Shown in pieces: positions 1-6,363 of a stretch of 6,604 nucleotides of DNA. The translations under genes and the position numbers were made by a program. Where the stretch lies: assembly GCA_003447545.1 (NCBI GenBank), contig DLYX01000609.1, positions 1-6,604 on the forward strand, written 5' to 3'. Numbering within the stretch: the first letter of the stretch is position 1; every line of letters starts with the position of its first letter. Source of the stretch: Deltaproteobacteria bacterium. Lineage in GTDB: Bacteria; Desulfobacterota; Binatia; UBA12015. The notes below the pieces were generated by a model, which had not been told where the DNA came from, made no database searches, and was given only the letters and a program-made list of their open reading frames with translations.

Positions 1-291
1 GCTCTCTATACCGCTGCCAAGGCAGGCTTGCGGATGATGACGCGCTCGATGGCTCATGAATTGGTTCGTCACGGAATCCGCGTCAACGCAATCGCCCCGG
101 GAACCGTCGACACGCAGATGGTCCGCAACACTCCCCCGGAGATGCAGGCGGGCATGCGGGACGCCGCACCAGTCAAGCGAATGGCTTCCCCCGAGGAGAT
201 GGTCGGTGCCGCCCTGCTGCTTGCCAGCGATGCCGGCAGTTTCTCCACAGGCCAGACGATCATTCTCGATGGCGGCATGACGACCTCCTGA
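1..291 (+). CDS. SDR family oxidoreductase, C-terminal part (5' end outside window)
   Basis: This is the last 96 residues of a classical short-chain dehydrogenase/reductase, an NAD(P)-dependent cytosolic enzyme that usually interconverts alcohols and ketones or reduces 3-oxoacyl groups. Visible residue 3 is Tyr and residue 7 is Lys in a YTAAK sequence, the catalytic YxxxK pair. The usual RVNAIAPG segment follows at about residues 27-34, where the Pro-Gly after the sheet strand contacts the cofactor. The ending GQTIILDGG is the family's typical C-terminus. The reading frame is open from base 1, so the Rossmann TGxxxGxG motif and catalytic Ser lie upstream. About 150 residues of a roughly 250-residue family are missing because of the window edge, not a mutation. 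The substrate cannot be told. The P450 downstream on the same strand is 182 bases away, so co-transcription is possible but not shown. FabG-like and other SDR subfamilies cannot be separated from this part. Confidence 0.93.
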   Translation, partial: ALYTAAKAGLRMMTRSMAHELVRHGIRVNAIAPGTVDTQMVRNTPPEMQAGMRDAAPVKRMASPEEMVGAALLLASDAGSFSTGQTIILDGGMTTS

Positions 292-326
292 GTCCTCGAC
301 GCCGAGCACATCGGAGCCCTGCGAAC

Positions 327-364
327 GGCCGCTACCAGCAAAGAATTGCTCACCCGTGGCGGCC
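327..364 (+). other. Two-tier hairpin between SDR and P450 genes
   Basis: An outer arm GGCCGCTAC (327-335) pairs with GTGGCGGCC (356-364) through nine pairs, one of them a G-T wobble. An inner arm AGCAA (337-341) pairs perfectly with TTGCT (346-350) around an AGAA loop, leaving a small asymmetric internal loop (336 against 351-355). It begins 35 bases after the SDR stop. No U-run follows directly; the nearest T-run (five T) is at 387-391. It could be a 3' end or processing structure of the SDR mRNA, or a leader structure of the P450 mRNA. The rest of the 292-473 gap shows only a TTGAAA at 377-382 that resembles a -35 box, without a convincing -10. Confidence 0.45.
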
Positions 365-460
365 AGCTAATTCACCTTGAAACGAGTTTTTCGTCGATTG
401 AAGTTGCCAGACACGAAAGAGGCGCATACCACAGGGCCATCAGGCTTTGTCCCGATCGGA

Positions 461-466
461 AGAGGA
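461..466 (+). promoter_or_regulatory. Ribosome binding site that sets the P450 start
   Basis: AGAGGA lies seven bases before the ATG at 474. It decides the start in favour of this ATG over an in-frame TTG at 447, which would add nine residues and would place the Shine-Dalgarno sequence inside the coding region. Confidence 0.7.
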
Positions 467-473
467 CTCCCGC

Positions 474-1664
474 ATGCCCAGTGAACTCTACTACGACCCC
501 TACGATTACGCGATTGACGCCAACCCGCATCCGGTCTGGCAGCGCCTGCGGGAAGAGGCGCCTCTCTACTACAACGAGAAACTCGACTTCTATGCCCTGT
601 CCCGATTCGATGACGTCTGGGATGCCTCCATCGACCACGATACCTTCAGCTCCGCCCACGGCACCGTGCTCGAGGTCATCAGCGACAACGTGAACTACGG
701 CCCCATGATGATCTGGCTCGACCCGCCAGATCATACCCAACTGCGTAAATTGGTCGGGCGCGCCTTCACGCCGCGTCGCATCCGCAGTCTGGAAGAGCGC
801 ATCCGTGAGCTTTCGGCCGACTACCTCGACCCTCTGGTCGAACAGGGTCGTTTTGATTTTGTCGAAGATTTCGGAGCCCGACTGCCCGTGATGGTCATCG
901 GGGCCCTCCTCGGACTTCCTGCAGACCAGCAAGAGCAGGTCCGCGCCTGGACCGACAGCCTTCTCCATATCGAACCCGGCGAAACGCAACTGAACGTGAA
1001 CTCGCAGGACGCCTCCAAAAACCTCCGCGACCTTTTCCAACGCGAGATTACAGCGCGGCGAAAAGCGCCTCGAGACGATCTGATGTCAGACCTTCTGGCC
1101 AGCGAAATCGAACTTCCTGATGGAAAGCGTCGTCGCCTGAACGACGAAGAGCTTCATGCCTTTGTCGCACTCCTCTCGGGCGCCGGAAATGAAACTGTCG
1201 CACGCCTGCTCGGTTGGGCCGGCGTCGTTCTCGCACAATACCCGGAACAGCGAGAGCGACTCATCGAAGACCCCTCGCTGATTCCCAACGGAATCGAGGA
1301 ACTGCTGCGCTACGAGGCACCGTCACCCATTCAGGCACGATACGTCACCCGACCGATCGTCCTGCATGGCCAGGAAGTCCCTGCAGGATCCAAGATGGCC
1401 CTGATGACCGGATCCGCAGGCCGAGATCCACGCGAGTACCCGGATCCGGATACCTTCGATGTCGGACGCTCCTTCAGCAGGCACGTCGCCTTCGGTTTTG
1501 GCATTCACTTCTGTCTGGGCGCCTCGTTGGCGCGGATGGAAGGTCGCGTCGCGCTCGAAGAGGCCCTGCGCCGCTTTCCACGCTGGGAGATCGACGAGGG
1601 AGGCCTGGAAATGGTTCATACCTCCACCGTGCGTGGCTACTCGCGCGTGCCCGTTTCCATCTAG
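474..1664 (+). CDS. Cytochrome P450 monooxygenase
   Basis: A 396-residue soluble bacterial P450, a haem-thiolate enzyme that inserts one oxygen atom from O2 into a substrate using electrons from a ferredoxin/reductase pair. No redox partner gene is in the window. Motifs appear in order and intact: a C-helix DPPDHTQLR at residues 83-91 (His87 and Arg91 are the usual haem-propionate contacts), the I-helix oxygen-activation motif AGNET at 237-241, ExxR at Glu276-Arg279, and the haem loop FGFGIHFCLG at 340-349 with Cys347 as the iron ligand. There is no N-terminal membrane anchor, and the length is normal for class I bacterial P450s. The AGNET form and the C-terminal VRGYSRVPV resemble steroid-, terpenoid- or fatty-acid-hydroxylating bacterial families, but the substrate is not readable. 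The upstream SDR could oxidise an alcohol product, which is inference. The stop lies in a CTAG shared with the convergent gene. Confidence 0.96.
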   Translation: MPSELYYDPYDYAIDANPHPVWQRLREEAPLYYNEKLDFYALSRFDDVWDASIDHDTFSSAHGTVLEVISDNVNYGPMMIWLDPPDHTQLRKLVGRAFTPRRIRSLEERIRELSADYLDPLVEQGRFDFVEDFGARLPVMVIGALLGLPADQQEQVRAWTDSLLHIEPGETQLNVNSQDASKNLRDLFQREITARRKAPRDDLMSDLLASEIELPDGKRRRLNDEELHAFVALLSGAGNETVARLLGWAGVVLAQYPEQRERLIEDPSLIPNGIEELLRYEAPSPIQARYVTRPIVLHGQEVPAGSKMALMTGSAGRDPREYPDPDTFDVGRSFSRHVAFGFGIHFCLGASLARMEGRVALEEALRRFPRWEIDEGGLEMVHTSTVRGYSRVPVSI

Positions 1665-2293
1665 ACGCGCACCAGAGGTGCGAGCCGATCGGCATTCAGG
1701 TCGGGAACCTCACGCCCTTGTTCCTGATAAATCGTCCGGAGCACCCACTCCAGCCGATCATTTCCCCAGAACTTCTGGTTGGCGACAACAAATCCCGGCA
1801 CACCAACCATGCCCTGTTTGGCAAAATGCATCATGCCCAGCACGACCTGCTCATGCTTTTGAGAATCATGCGCGGCTGCGAGCAGCGCGTCCGGGTCGAG
1901 GTCAATCTCCTCAGCGATTCCACGCAGCGTCTCGTCCTGTCCAAGATCCCGGTTGTGCTGGAACCGGCAGGCAAAGGCTGCCTCGAGGTACTCCATGCGC
2001 TTGCCGTTTTCCTGAGCATGGTAAAAGGCCGCATGGCTGGGCATCCAATCGGTATCCTTGGTGTCGGGCAGGCGCAGGGGGAGCCCATAGGCCTCACAGT
2101 GGCGCTGGAAATCCTCGAGCATATAGGCGAAATGCCTCGGATCAGCGGACACGCGGGGCTCAGGACCATCGGGAGGCGGAAAGACCGGATAGCAGACCAG
2201 CTCCACATCCATTTCCGGCAGCACCTGCTTGAGGCGATGAAAGCAAAGGTAGGTGTAGGAACTGCGAAACGAAAAGAAAAATTCCAGTTGCAT
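1661..2293 (-). CDS. DsbA-fold protein, 2-hydroxychromene-2-carboxylate isomerase/GST-kappa-like
   Basis: A 210-residue thioredoxin-fold protein of the DSBA-like family containing glutathione-dependent HCCA isomerase (NahD) and kappa-class GSTs. The N-terminus FFFSFRSSYTYL (residues 5-16) matches the family strand-loop in which NahD has its catalytic Ser11; Ser11 is present here. The following Pro, usual in SPYSYL-type loops, is replaced by Ser12. There is no CxxC, so it is not a disulfide oxidase, and no signal peptide, so it is cytosolic. GVPGFVV at 164-170 supplies the cis-Pro loop (Pro166), and FWGNDRLEWV at 175-184 matches the family's C-terminal F-x-G-x-DR-L signature. A helical insert fills the middle, as in the family. 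It follows aroB after 21 bases and has a strong ribosome site, so the two probably share an mRNA. Likely roles are glutathione- or other-thiol-dependent isomerisation in aromatic or other ring degradation; the actual substrate is unknown. Confidence 0.88.
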   Translation of the reverse strand: MQLEFFFSFRSSYTYLCFHRLKQVLPEMDVELVCYPVFPPPDGPEPRVSADPRHFAYMLEDFQRHCEAYGLPLRLPDTKDTDWMPSHAAFYHAQENGKRMEYLEAAFACRFQHNRDLGQDETLRGIAEEIDLDPDALLAAAHDSQKHEQVVLGMMHFAKQGMVGVPGFVVANQKFWGNDRLEWVLRTIYQEQGREVPDLNADRLAPLVRV

Positions 2294-2300
2294 GCAAGCT

Positions 2301-2307
2301 CTCCTCC
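2301..2307 (-). promoter_or_regulatory. Strong ribosome binding site of the DsbA-fold gene
   Basis: The minus strand reads GGAGGAG ending seven bases before the ATG at 2293-2291, inside the 21-base gap after the aroB stop. It supports this start and independent translation on a shared aroB mRNA. Confidence 0.75.
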
Positions 2308-2314
2308 AGCGAGT

Positions 2315-3409
2315 TCAGCGGTCCCAGGGCTGACGCAAAGTATCGAGAGTCTCGCGGACGTCCGATAGCGATACCTCGCTATTTATTTCGGCTGAGCCGA
2401 GCGCCGAAAGCAGCACGAACCGCATCTGGCCGGACTCGAATTTCTTGTCGCGAGCCATCGTCTCCAAAATCGCATCGTCGCGAAGGCCGGGATCCAGCAC
2501 CAGGGGCAGATCAAATCGATGCAGGGATGCCAGAACACGTGCCGTGTCCGTCGGACTCAGTCCGCATTTACGCTCGGAGAGAATCAGAGCCGCACGCAAC
2601 CCCAAGCTGATCGCTTCGCCATGCAGGAGCGCCCCTTCTCCAGCCGCCGTCTCGATCGCATGGCCCAGCGTATGCCCGAAGTTCAAATGCGCTCGCACCC
2701 CGGCGGTCTCCAGTTCATCCTCTTCCACGACTTTCGCCTTGATCGCCACATTCCGCGAAATCAGTGGCACAAGACCGTCACGTCCCTCCAGCCCGTCCAC
2801 CACCGCGAGCATATCCGGGTCCCGAATCGCCGCGTGTTTGATGATCTCGGCAAAGCCCTCCGCCCAGGCCCGCGGGGGCAAAGTGCGCAATGTGAGCGTG
2901 TCGGCCAACACAAAGGCCGGTTGATGAAACGCTCCGACAAGATTTTTCCCCTCGGGCACATCGATTGCCGTCTTGCCGCCGACGGAACTATCGACCTGCG
3001 AGACCACCGTTGTCGGAACCTGCAGACAGGGAACCCCTCGATAGAAAAGCGAGGCCACCAAACCGCCGAGGTCACCGATCACCCCGCCGCCGAGTGCCAC
3101 TACGAAGCAATGCCGGTCCAGGCCGCTTCGGACCATCGTTCGCAGAGCACCTTCGAGATGCGCGAAGCTCTTGGTCCCTTCCCCGGGAGGCAAAACGATC
3201 ACGTGGGTCACAACCCCGGCCGCATGCAAGCTCTCCACCACCACATCGAGGTGCAGAGCCTCCACATTCTCATCGGTCAGGATCGCACATTGACCACCCA
3301 GATCGCGGGCGACGGCCTCGGCCCCCACGTCGCCGAGAATCTCCTCACCGACCCGAACCTCGTAGGCACGCCCCGAAAGCGCGACGGTAATACTTTGTTC
3401 GCTCGCCAT
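2315..3409 (-). CDS. aroB: 3-dehydroquinate synthase
   Basis: AroB converts DAHP to 3-dehydroquinate, the second step of the shikimate pathway to aromatic amino acids, using bound NAD+ and a divalent metal (Zn or Co) in the cytosol. The 364-residue length is normal. Visible signatures are the nucleotide-binding [10 protein letters not shown] at 107-116, [19 protein letters not shown] at 132-150, and metal ligands Glu188 (in AEIIKH), His246 (in NFGHTLGH) and His263 (in LLHGEA), all intact. The ATG at 3409 was chosen because the protein then starts just before the conserved first strand ([12 protein letters not shown]). The ribosome site is weak, only AGGGA very close to the start. An in-frame ATG 40 codons further upstream would add an Arg/Gly/Pro-rich stretch unlike AroB and would overlap the ilvD start. 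No aroK is adjacent upstream, where many bacteria have aroK-aroB. Instead aroB is divergent from ilvD and followed by a DsbA-fold gene. Confidence 0.97.
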   Translation of the reverse strand: MASEQSITVALSGRAYEVRVGEEILGDVGAEAVARDLGGQCAILTDENVEALHLDVVVESLHAAGVVTHVIVLPPGEGTKSFAHLEGALRTMVRSGLDRHCFVVALGGGVIGDLGGLVASLFYRGVPCLQVPTTVVSQVDSSVGGKTAIDVPEGKNLVGAFHQPAFVLADTLTLRTLPPRAWAEGFAEIIKHAAIRDPDMLAVVDGLEGRDGLVPLISRNVAIKAKVVEEDELETAGVRAHLNFGHTLGHAIETAAGEGALLHGEAISLGLRAALILSERKCGLSPTDTARVLASLHRFDLPLVLDPGLRDDAILETMARDKKFESGQMRFVLLSALGSAEINSEVSLSDVRETLDTLRQPWDR

Positions 3410-3441
3410 ATTCCCTGAAGTTAGCAAGCCGAGACCCAAAA

Positions 3442-3473
3442 CGGGAACCCCGGGCCGGCAAAGGGGATTCCCG
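3442..3473. promoter_or_regulatory. Bulged inverted repeat in the aroB-ilvD divergent region
   Basis: CGGGAACCCC (3442-3451) pairs with GGGGATTCCCG (3463-3473) through ten pairs with one bulged A at 3467 and an 11-base spacer. It lies 32 bases before the aroB ATG and 54 bases before the ilvD ATG. It could be an operator for both genes or a hairpin in the aroB leader RNA. No protein or ligand can be named. No leader peptide rich in Leu, Ile or Val codons is evident in the 118-base gap. Confidence 0.4.
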
Positions 3474-3514
3474 CGCCGAGATCGACCGACTGGCGCAGAC
3501 GACCTACGATCCGG

Positions 3515-3520
3515 TACACT
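3515..3520 (+). promoter_or_regulatory. Possible -10 box of ilvD (leaderless start)
   Basis: TACACT fits the TANNNT form of a -10 element and ends seven bases before the ilvD ATG at 3528. There is no Shine-Dalgarno sequence in the 15 bases before that ATG. Together these fit transcription starting at or next to the start codon, i.e. a leaderless mRNA. The -35 region (about 3491-3496, TGGCGC) matches poorly, so this is tentative. Confidence 0.3.
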
Positions 3521-3527
3521 TCTCGAC

Positions 3528-5372
3528 ATGCCTCAATATCGATCCAGAACGACAACGGCCGGACGCAATATGGCCGGAGCCCGCGCTCTTTGGCGGGCCA
3601 CCGGGATGACGGACGAAGATTTCACCAAGCCTATCGTTGCGGTGGTCAACTCCTTCACCCAATTCGTTCCCGGCCACGTCCATCTCAAGGATCTGGGACA
3701 GTTAGTCGCTCGCCAGATCGAAGCCGCGGGAGGCGTAGCAAAGGAATTCAATACCATCGCGGTCGATGATGGTATCGCGATGGGGCACGACGGCATGCTC
3801 TACAGCCTGCCCTCACGCGACCTGATTGCGGATTCCGTCGAGTATATGGTGAACGCCCATTGCGCCGACGCGATGGTCTGCATTTCGAACTGCGACAAGA
3901 TCACGCCGGGGATGCTCAATGCCGCCATGCGGATCAACATCCCTGCCGTCTTTGTATCCGGCGGCCCCATGGAAGCCGGGAAGACACGTCTGTCCGAAAA
4001 TAAACTCGATCTGATCGACGCCATGGTGATTGCGGCCGACGATTCGGTCGATGACGAAACCGTCGCCGAGATCGAACGCTCCGCCTGCCCGACCTGCGGT
4101 TCCTGTTCGGGAATGTTCACGGCCAACTCCATGAACTGCCTGACCGAGGCGCTCGGGCTCTCGCTGCCCGGCAACGGCAGCGTGCTGGCAACGCATGCCG
4201 ATCGACGCATGCTTTTCGAGCGTGCCGGCCATTTGATCGTGAAGCTCGCGAAGGATTACTACGAAGGCAATGAGGACGCGATTCTGCCGCGCAACATCGC
4301 GAGCTTCGACGCTTTCGAGAACGCCATGAGCCTCGACATCGCCATGGGCGGATCAACCAATACGATTTTGCACCTCTTGGCGGCTGCGCAAGAAGCCGAG
4401 CTCGATTTCACCATGAAGGATATCGATCGGCTTTCCCGCAAGGTGCCCAATCTCTGCAAGGTAGCGCCGAGCACGCCGCTCTACCATATGGAAGACGTGC
4501 ATCGCGCTGGCGGAGTGATGGGCATCCTCGGCGAACTGCAACGCGCGGGGTTGCTTCACGACCAAACGCGGACCGTCCATGCCCCGAGCCTGAGCGAGGC
4601 TCTCGACCGATGGGATGTCGCGGCGAATGCAGGAGATGCCGAACGCGAGTTCTACCGAGCCGGTCCGGCCGGGATTCCGACGCAGGAAGCCTTCAGCCAG
4701 GATACCCGCTGGGAGACCCTCGACACCGACCGTGCCGTTGGATGCATCCGTGATCTCCAGCACGCCTACTCCACCGATGGCGGTCTGGCGATTCTTTACG
4801 GCAACCTTGCACCCGATGGCTGCGTGGTCAAAACGGCCGGTGTGGATGACGACAACCTGGTCTTCAAAGGCACCGCACACGTCTGCGAAAGCCAGGACAG
4901 CGCCGTCGAGGATATCCTCAACGATCGCGTGCAGGCCGGCCATGTCGTCGTGGTCCGCTACGAAGGTCCCCGCGGAGGCCCGGGCATGCAGGAGATGCTC
5001 TACCCGACCTCCTACCTGAAATCGAAAGGGCTTGGAAAAGCCTGCGCCCTGCTGACCGACGGACGATTTTCCGGGGGAACATCGGGGCTCTCCATCGGGC
5101 ATGTCTCCCCGGAGGCCGCCTCAGGTGGCGCGATCGCCCTGGTCGAAACCGGTGATCCCATCCATATCGATATTCCGAATCGGCGAATCGATCTGAAAAT
5201 CGATGACGAGCAACTCGCCGCACGTCGGCAGACCATGGAATCGCGCGGCAACAAGGCCTGGAAACCCACCGAGGCGCGGCCCCGAAAAGTCTCCCCGGCA
5301 TTGCGCGTCTATGCGGCCATGGCCACAAGCGCCGATCGCGGGGCGGTCCGCGACATTTCCGGAATCGATTGA
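3528..5372 (+). CDS. ilvD: Dihydroxy-acid dehydratase
   Basis: IlvD dehydrates 2,3-dihydroxy-isovalerate and 2,3-dihydroxy-3-methylvalerate to the 2-oxo acids that precede valine, leucine and isoleucine; it is a cytosolic iron-sulfur, Mg-dependent enzyme. The 614 residues are nearly the length of E. coli IlvD, and the start [20 protein letters not shown] matches that protein closely from residue 1, fixing the ATG. Visible residues: Asp81 (Mg), Cys122-Asp123-Lys124 (cluster ligand, Mg ligands, Lys normally carbamylated), CPTCGSC at 187-193 with Cys193 as cluster ligand, Glu489 in GMQEM (Mg) and Ser515 in GRFSGGT (the proposed catalytic base). The early loop reads TQFVPGH rather than the Cys-containing version of plant-type enzymes, placing it with the E. 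coli-like, oxygen-sensitive branch. No ilvC, ilvB or leu genes are adjacent; ilvD is divergent from aroB. The C-terminus is complete (SADRGAVRD). Confidence 0.98.
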   Translation: MPQYRSRTTTAGRNMAGARALWRATGMTDEDFTKPIVAVVNSFTQFVPGHVHLKDLGQLVARQIEAAGGVAKEFNTIAVDDGIAMGHDGMLYSLPSRDLIADSVEYMVNAHCADAMVCISNCDKITPGMLNAAMRINIPAVFVSGGPMEAGKTRLSENKLDLIDAMVIAADDSVDDETVAEIERSACPTCGSCSGMFTANSMNCLTEALGLSLPGNGSVLATHADRRMLFERAGHLIVKLAKDYYEGNEDAILPRNIASFDAFENAMSLDIAMGGSTNTILHLLAAAQEAELDFTMKDIDRLSRKVPNLCKVAPSTPLYHMEDVHRAGGVMGILGELQRAGLLHDQTRTVHAPSLSEALDRWDVAANAGDAEREFYRAGPAGIPTQEAFSQDTRWETLDTDRAVGCIRDLQHAYSTDGGLAILYGNLAPDGCVVKTAGVDDDNLVFKGTAHVCESQDSAVEDILNDRVQAGHVVVVRYEGPRGGPGMQEMLYPTSYLKSKGLGKACALLTDGRFSGGTSGLSIGHVSPEAASGGAIALVETGDPIHIDIPNRRIDLKIDDEQLAARRQTMESRGNKAWKPTEARPRKVSPALRVYAAMATSADRGAVRDISGID

Positions 5373-5400
5373 ATCGCGGCGCCTCCCACCTTCGTTTTCG

Positions 5401-5418
5401 GGGCGCCCGGCGGCGCCC
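5401..5418 (+). terminator. GC-only hairpin after ilvD (possible transcription end)
   Basis: GGGCGCC (5401-5407) and GGCGCCC (5412-5418) form a perfect seven-pair stem with a CGGC loop, starting 28 bases after the ilvD stop. No U-tract follows, so it is not a standard intrinsic terminator; it may be a weak terminator, a Rho-linked 3' end, or an mRNA-stabilising structure. The rest of this 102-base gap has a poor promoter-like pair: TTGCCC at 5440-5445 and TCTATT at 5461-5466, only 15 bases apart. Confidence 0.35.
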
Positions 5419-5474
5419 GAATCGCTCAAATTCCGGGACTTGCCCTGATCGCCTCCTGCTTCTATTGAAAGCCC

Positions 5475-6317
5475 ATGAGTTACGAGTGCTTTGATGTCGA
5501 AACCCTTGACGGGGTTACCGAAGTTCGCCTGAACCGACCGGAATCGCTGAATTCCATGATACCCGCCTTCTGGACGGAGCTACCGCGGATCATCCGGGAA
5601 CTGGATGCGGGCGGGGACACCCGTGCCATCGTTCTGTCTTCAACCGGCAAGCATTTCTGCGCCGGAATGGACCTGTCCGTCTTCACTGGCGGCAGCAGCC
5701 TCGGTGGCCCGGTCGAAGGTGAAGTCGGACGACAGCGAGCCAACTTGCGTCGCCATATTCTTGAACTTCAGGAGACCTTTTCCAGCCTCGAGAAGTCGCG
5801 AGTGCCCATCCTGGCGGCGATTCAAGGTGGCGCGATCGGCGGCGCCGTAGACATGATCACCGCGTGTGACATGCGCTATATGAGCGAAGAAGCGTTCATC
5901 TGCATTCAGGAGATCAATATCGGCATGACCGCGGACGTCGGGACATTGCAACGACTCCCCAAGATCATCCCGGAAGGAATCGCTCGCGAACTGGCCTACA
6001 CCGGGCGGCGCATGGGCGCTGCCGAAGCCAAGGCTTGTGGACTCATCAACGAAGTCTTCCCTGATTATGAGGCGTTGCACGCCGGCGTGATGGCCGTCGC
6101 AAAACAGATCGTGACGAAATCTCCCCTCGCGATTTGGGGCACCAAGGAGATGATCAATTATTCCCGCGACCACTCCGTTGAGGATTCGCTGAACTATATC
6201 GCGACCTGGCAGACCGGGATGTTTCAACCCGCCGATATGGCCGAATCCTTCCGGGCGAAAAGCGAAAAGCGAGATCCCGAATTCGACGACCTGCTTCCTG
6301 CCGGAAAACCGATCTAG
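5475..6317 (+). CDS. Delta3,5-delta2,4-dienoyl-CoA isomerase-like (ECH1 type crotonase)
   Basis: A 280-residue enoyl-CoA hydratase/isomerase superfamily member. Several features place it with ECH1-type dienoyl-CoA isomerases rather than plain hydratases. It has three acidic residues with the spacing of the rat enzyme's catalytic trio (Asp176, Glu196, Asp204): Asp126 in GGAVDM, Glu146 in QEINIG and Asp154 in ADVGTLQRLPK. It also carries the family's C-terminal block SRDHSVEDSLNYIATW. The oxyanion-hole loops HFCAGMDL (60-67) and GGAIGGAVD (118-126) are present. The reaction moves double bonds of 3,5-dienoyl-CoA to 2,4-dienoyl-CoA so that unsaturated fatty acids with odd-position double bonds can enter beta-oxidation, via 2,4-dienoyl-CoA reductase. 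No targeting signal; cytosolic. The ATG at 5475 fits the family N-terminus; the ribosome site is weak (GAAAG). Other beta-oxidation genes are not next to it. A different acyl-CoA substrate remains possible. Confidence 0.92.
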   Translation: MSYECFDVETLDGVTEVRLNRPESLNSMIPAFWTELPRIIRELDAGGDTRAIVLSSTGKHFCAGMDLSVFTGGSSLGGPVEGEVGRQRANLRRHILELQETFSSLEKSRVPILAAIQGGAIGGAVDMITACDMRYMSEEAFICIQEINIGMTADVGTLQRLPKIIPEGIARELAYTGRRMGAAEAKACGLINEVFPDYEALHAGVMAVAKQIVTKSPLAIWGTKEMINYSRDHSVEDSLNYIATWQTGMFQPADMAESFRAKSEKRDPEFDDLLPAGKPI

Positions 6318-6330
6318 TCATGCGGACAAC

Positions 6331-6350
6331 GCTCACCTTGGTCGGTGAGC
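6331..6350 (+). other. Perfect hairpin just before the methyltransferase ribosome site
   Basis: GCTCACC (6331-6337) pairs perfectly with GGTGAGC (6344-6350) around a six-base loop TTGGTC. It starts 13 bases after the isomerase stop and ends two bases before the GGAGAG ribosome site of the next gene. There is no following U-tract. It may be a 3' end structure of the upstream mRNA, or a leader hairpin affecting translation of the downstream gene. Confidence 0.45.
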
Positions 6351-6352
6351 CC

Positions 6353-6358
6353 GGAGAG
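6353..6358 (+). promoter_or_regulatory. Ribosome binding site of the methyltransferase gene
   Basis: GGAGAG sits five bases before the ATG at 6364. It supports that start, which is also the first residue before the conserved TRAM-domain strand. Confidence 0.7.
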
Positions 6359-6363
6359 CTTCC

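Noticed and set aside
447..473. TTG start nine codons upstream for the P450
   Set aside because: The good ribosome site at 461-466 points to the ATG at 474 and would be inside the coding region if TTG were used.
372..1040. Open frame of 222 codons on - opposite the P450 N-terminal half
   Set aside because: Antisense shadow with no family resemblance, and the P450 motifs on + are unambiguous.
1182..1196. P450 I-helix AGNET instead of AG(x)DT as a possible loss of the acidic residue
   Set aside because: Glu in place of Asp is a normal variant in several bacterial P450 families; the acid-alcohol pair is present.
1214..2368. Open frame of 384 codons on + across the P450 3' half and the DsbA-fold gene
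   Set aside because: It overlaps two clearly recognisable genes, is rich in Arg, Pro and Ser/His in low-complexity fashion, and resembles no family. Long shadow frames are common in GC-rich DNA.
2519..3418. Open frame of 299 codons on + opposite aroB
   Set aside because: Fully antisense to an intact aroB, with no recognisable domain.
3410..3529. Forty-codon N-terminal extension of aroB starting at 3529
   Set aside because: The extension is Arg/Gly/Pro-rich, unlike AroB N-termini, would run through the whole divergent control region and would overlap the ilvD ATG. The ATG at 3409 gives the normal family start.
4353..5102. Open frame of 249 codons on - opposite ilvD
   Set aside because: Antisense to conserved ilvD coding sequence; a shadow of its codon pattern.
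5401..5418. Treating the ilvD-downstream stem as a confident intrinsic terminator
   Set aside because: The sequence after the stem is not T-rich, so I list it only as a low-confidence transcription end.
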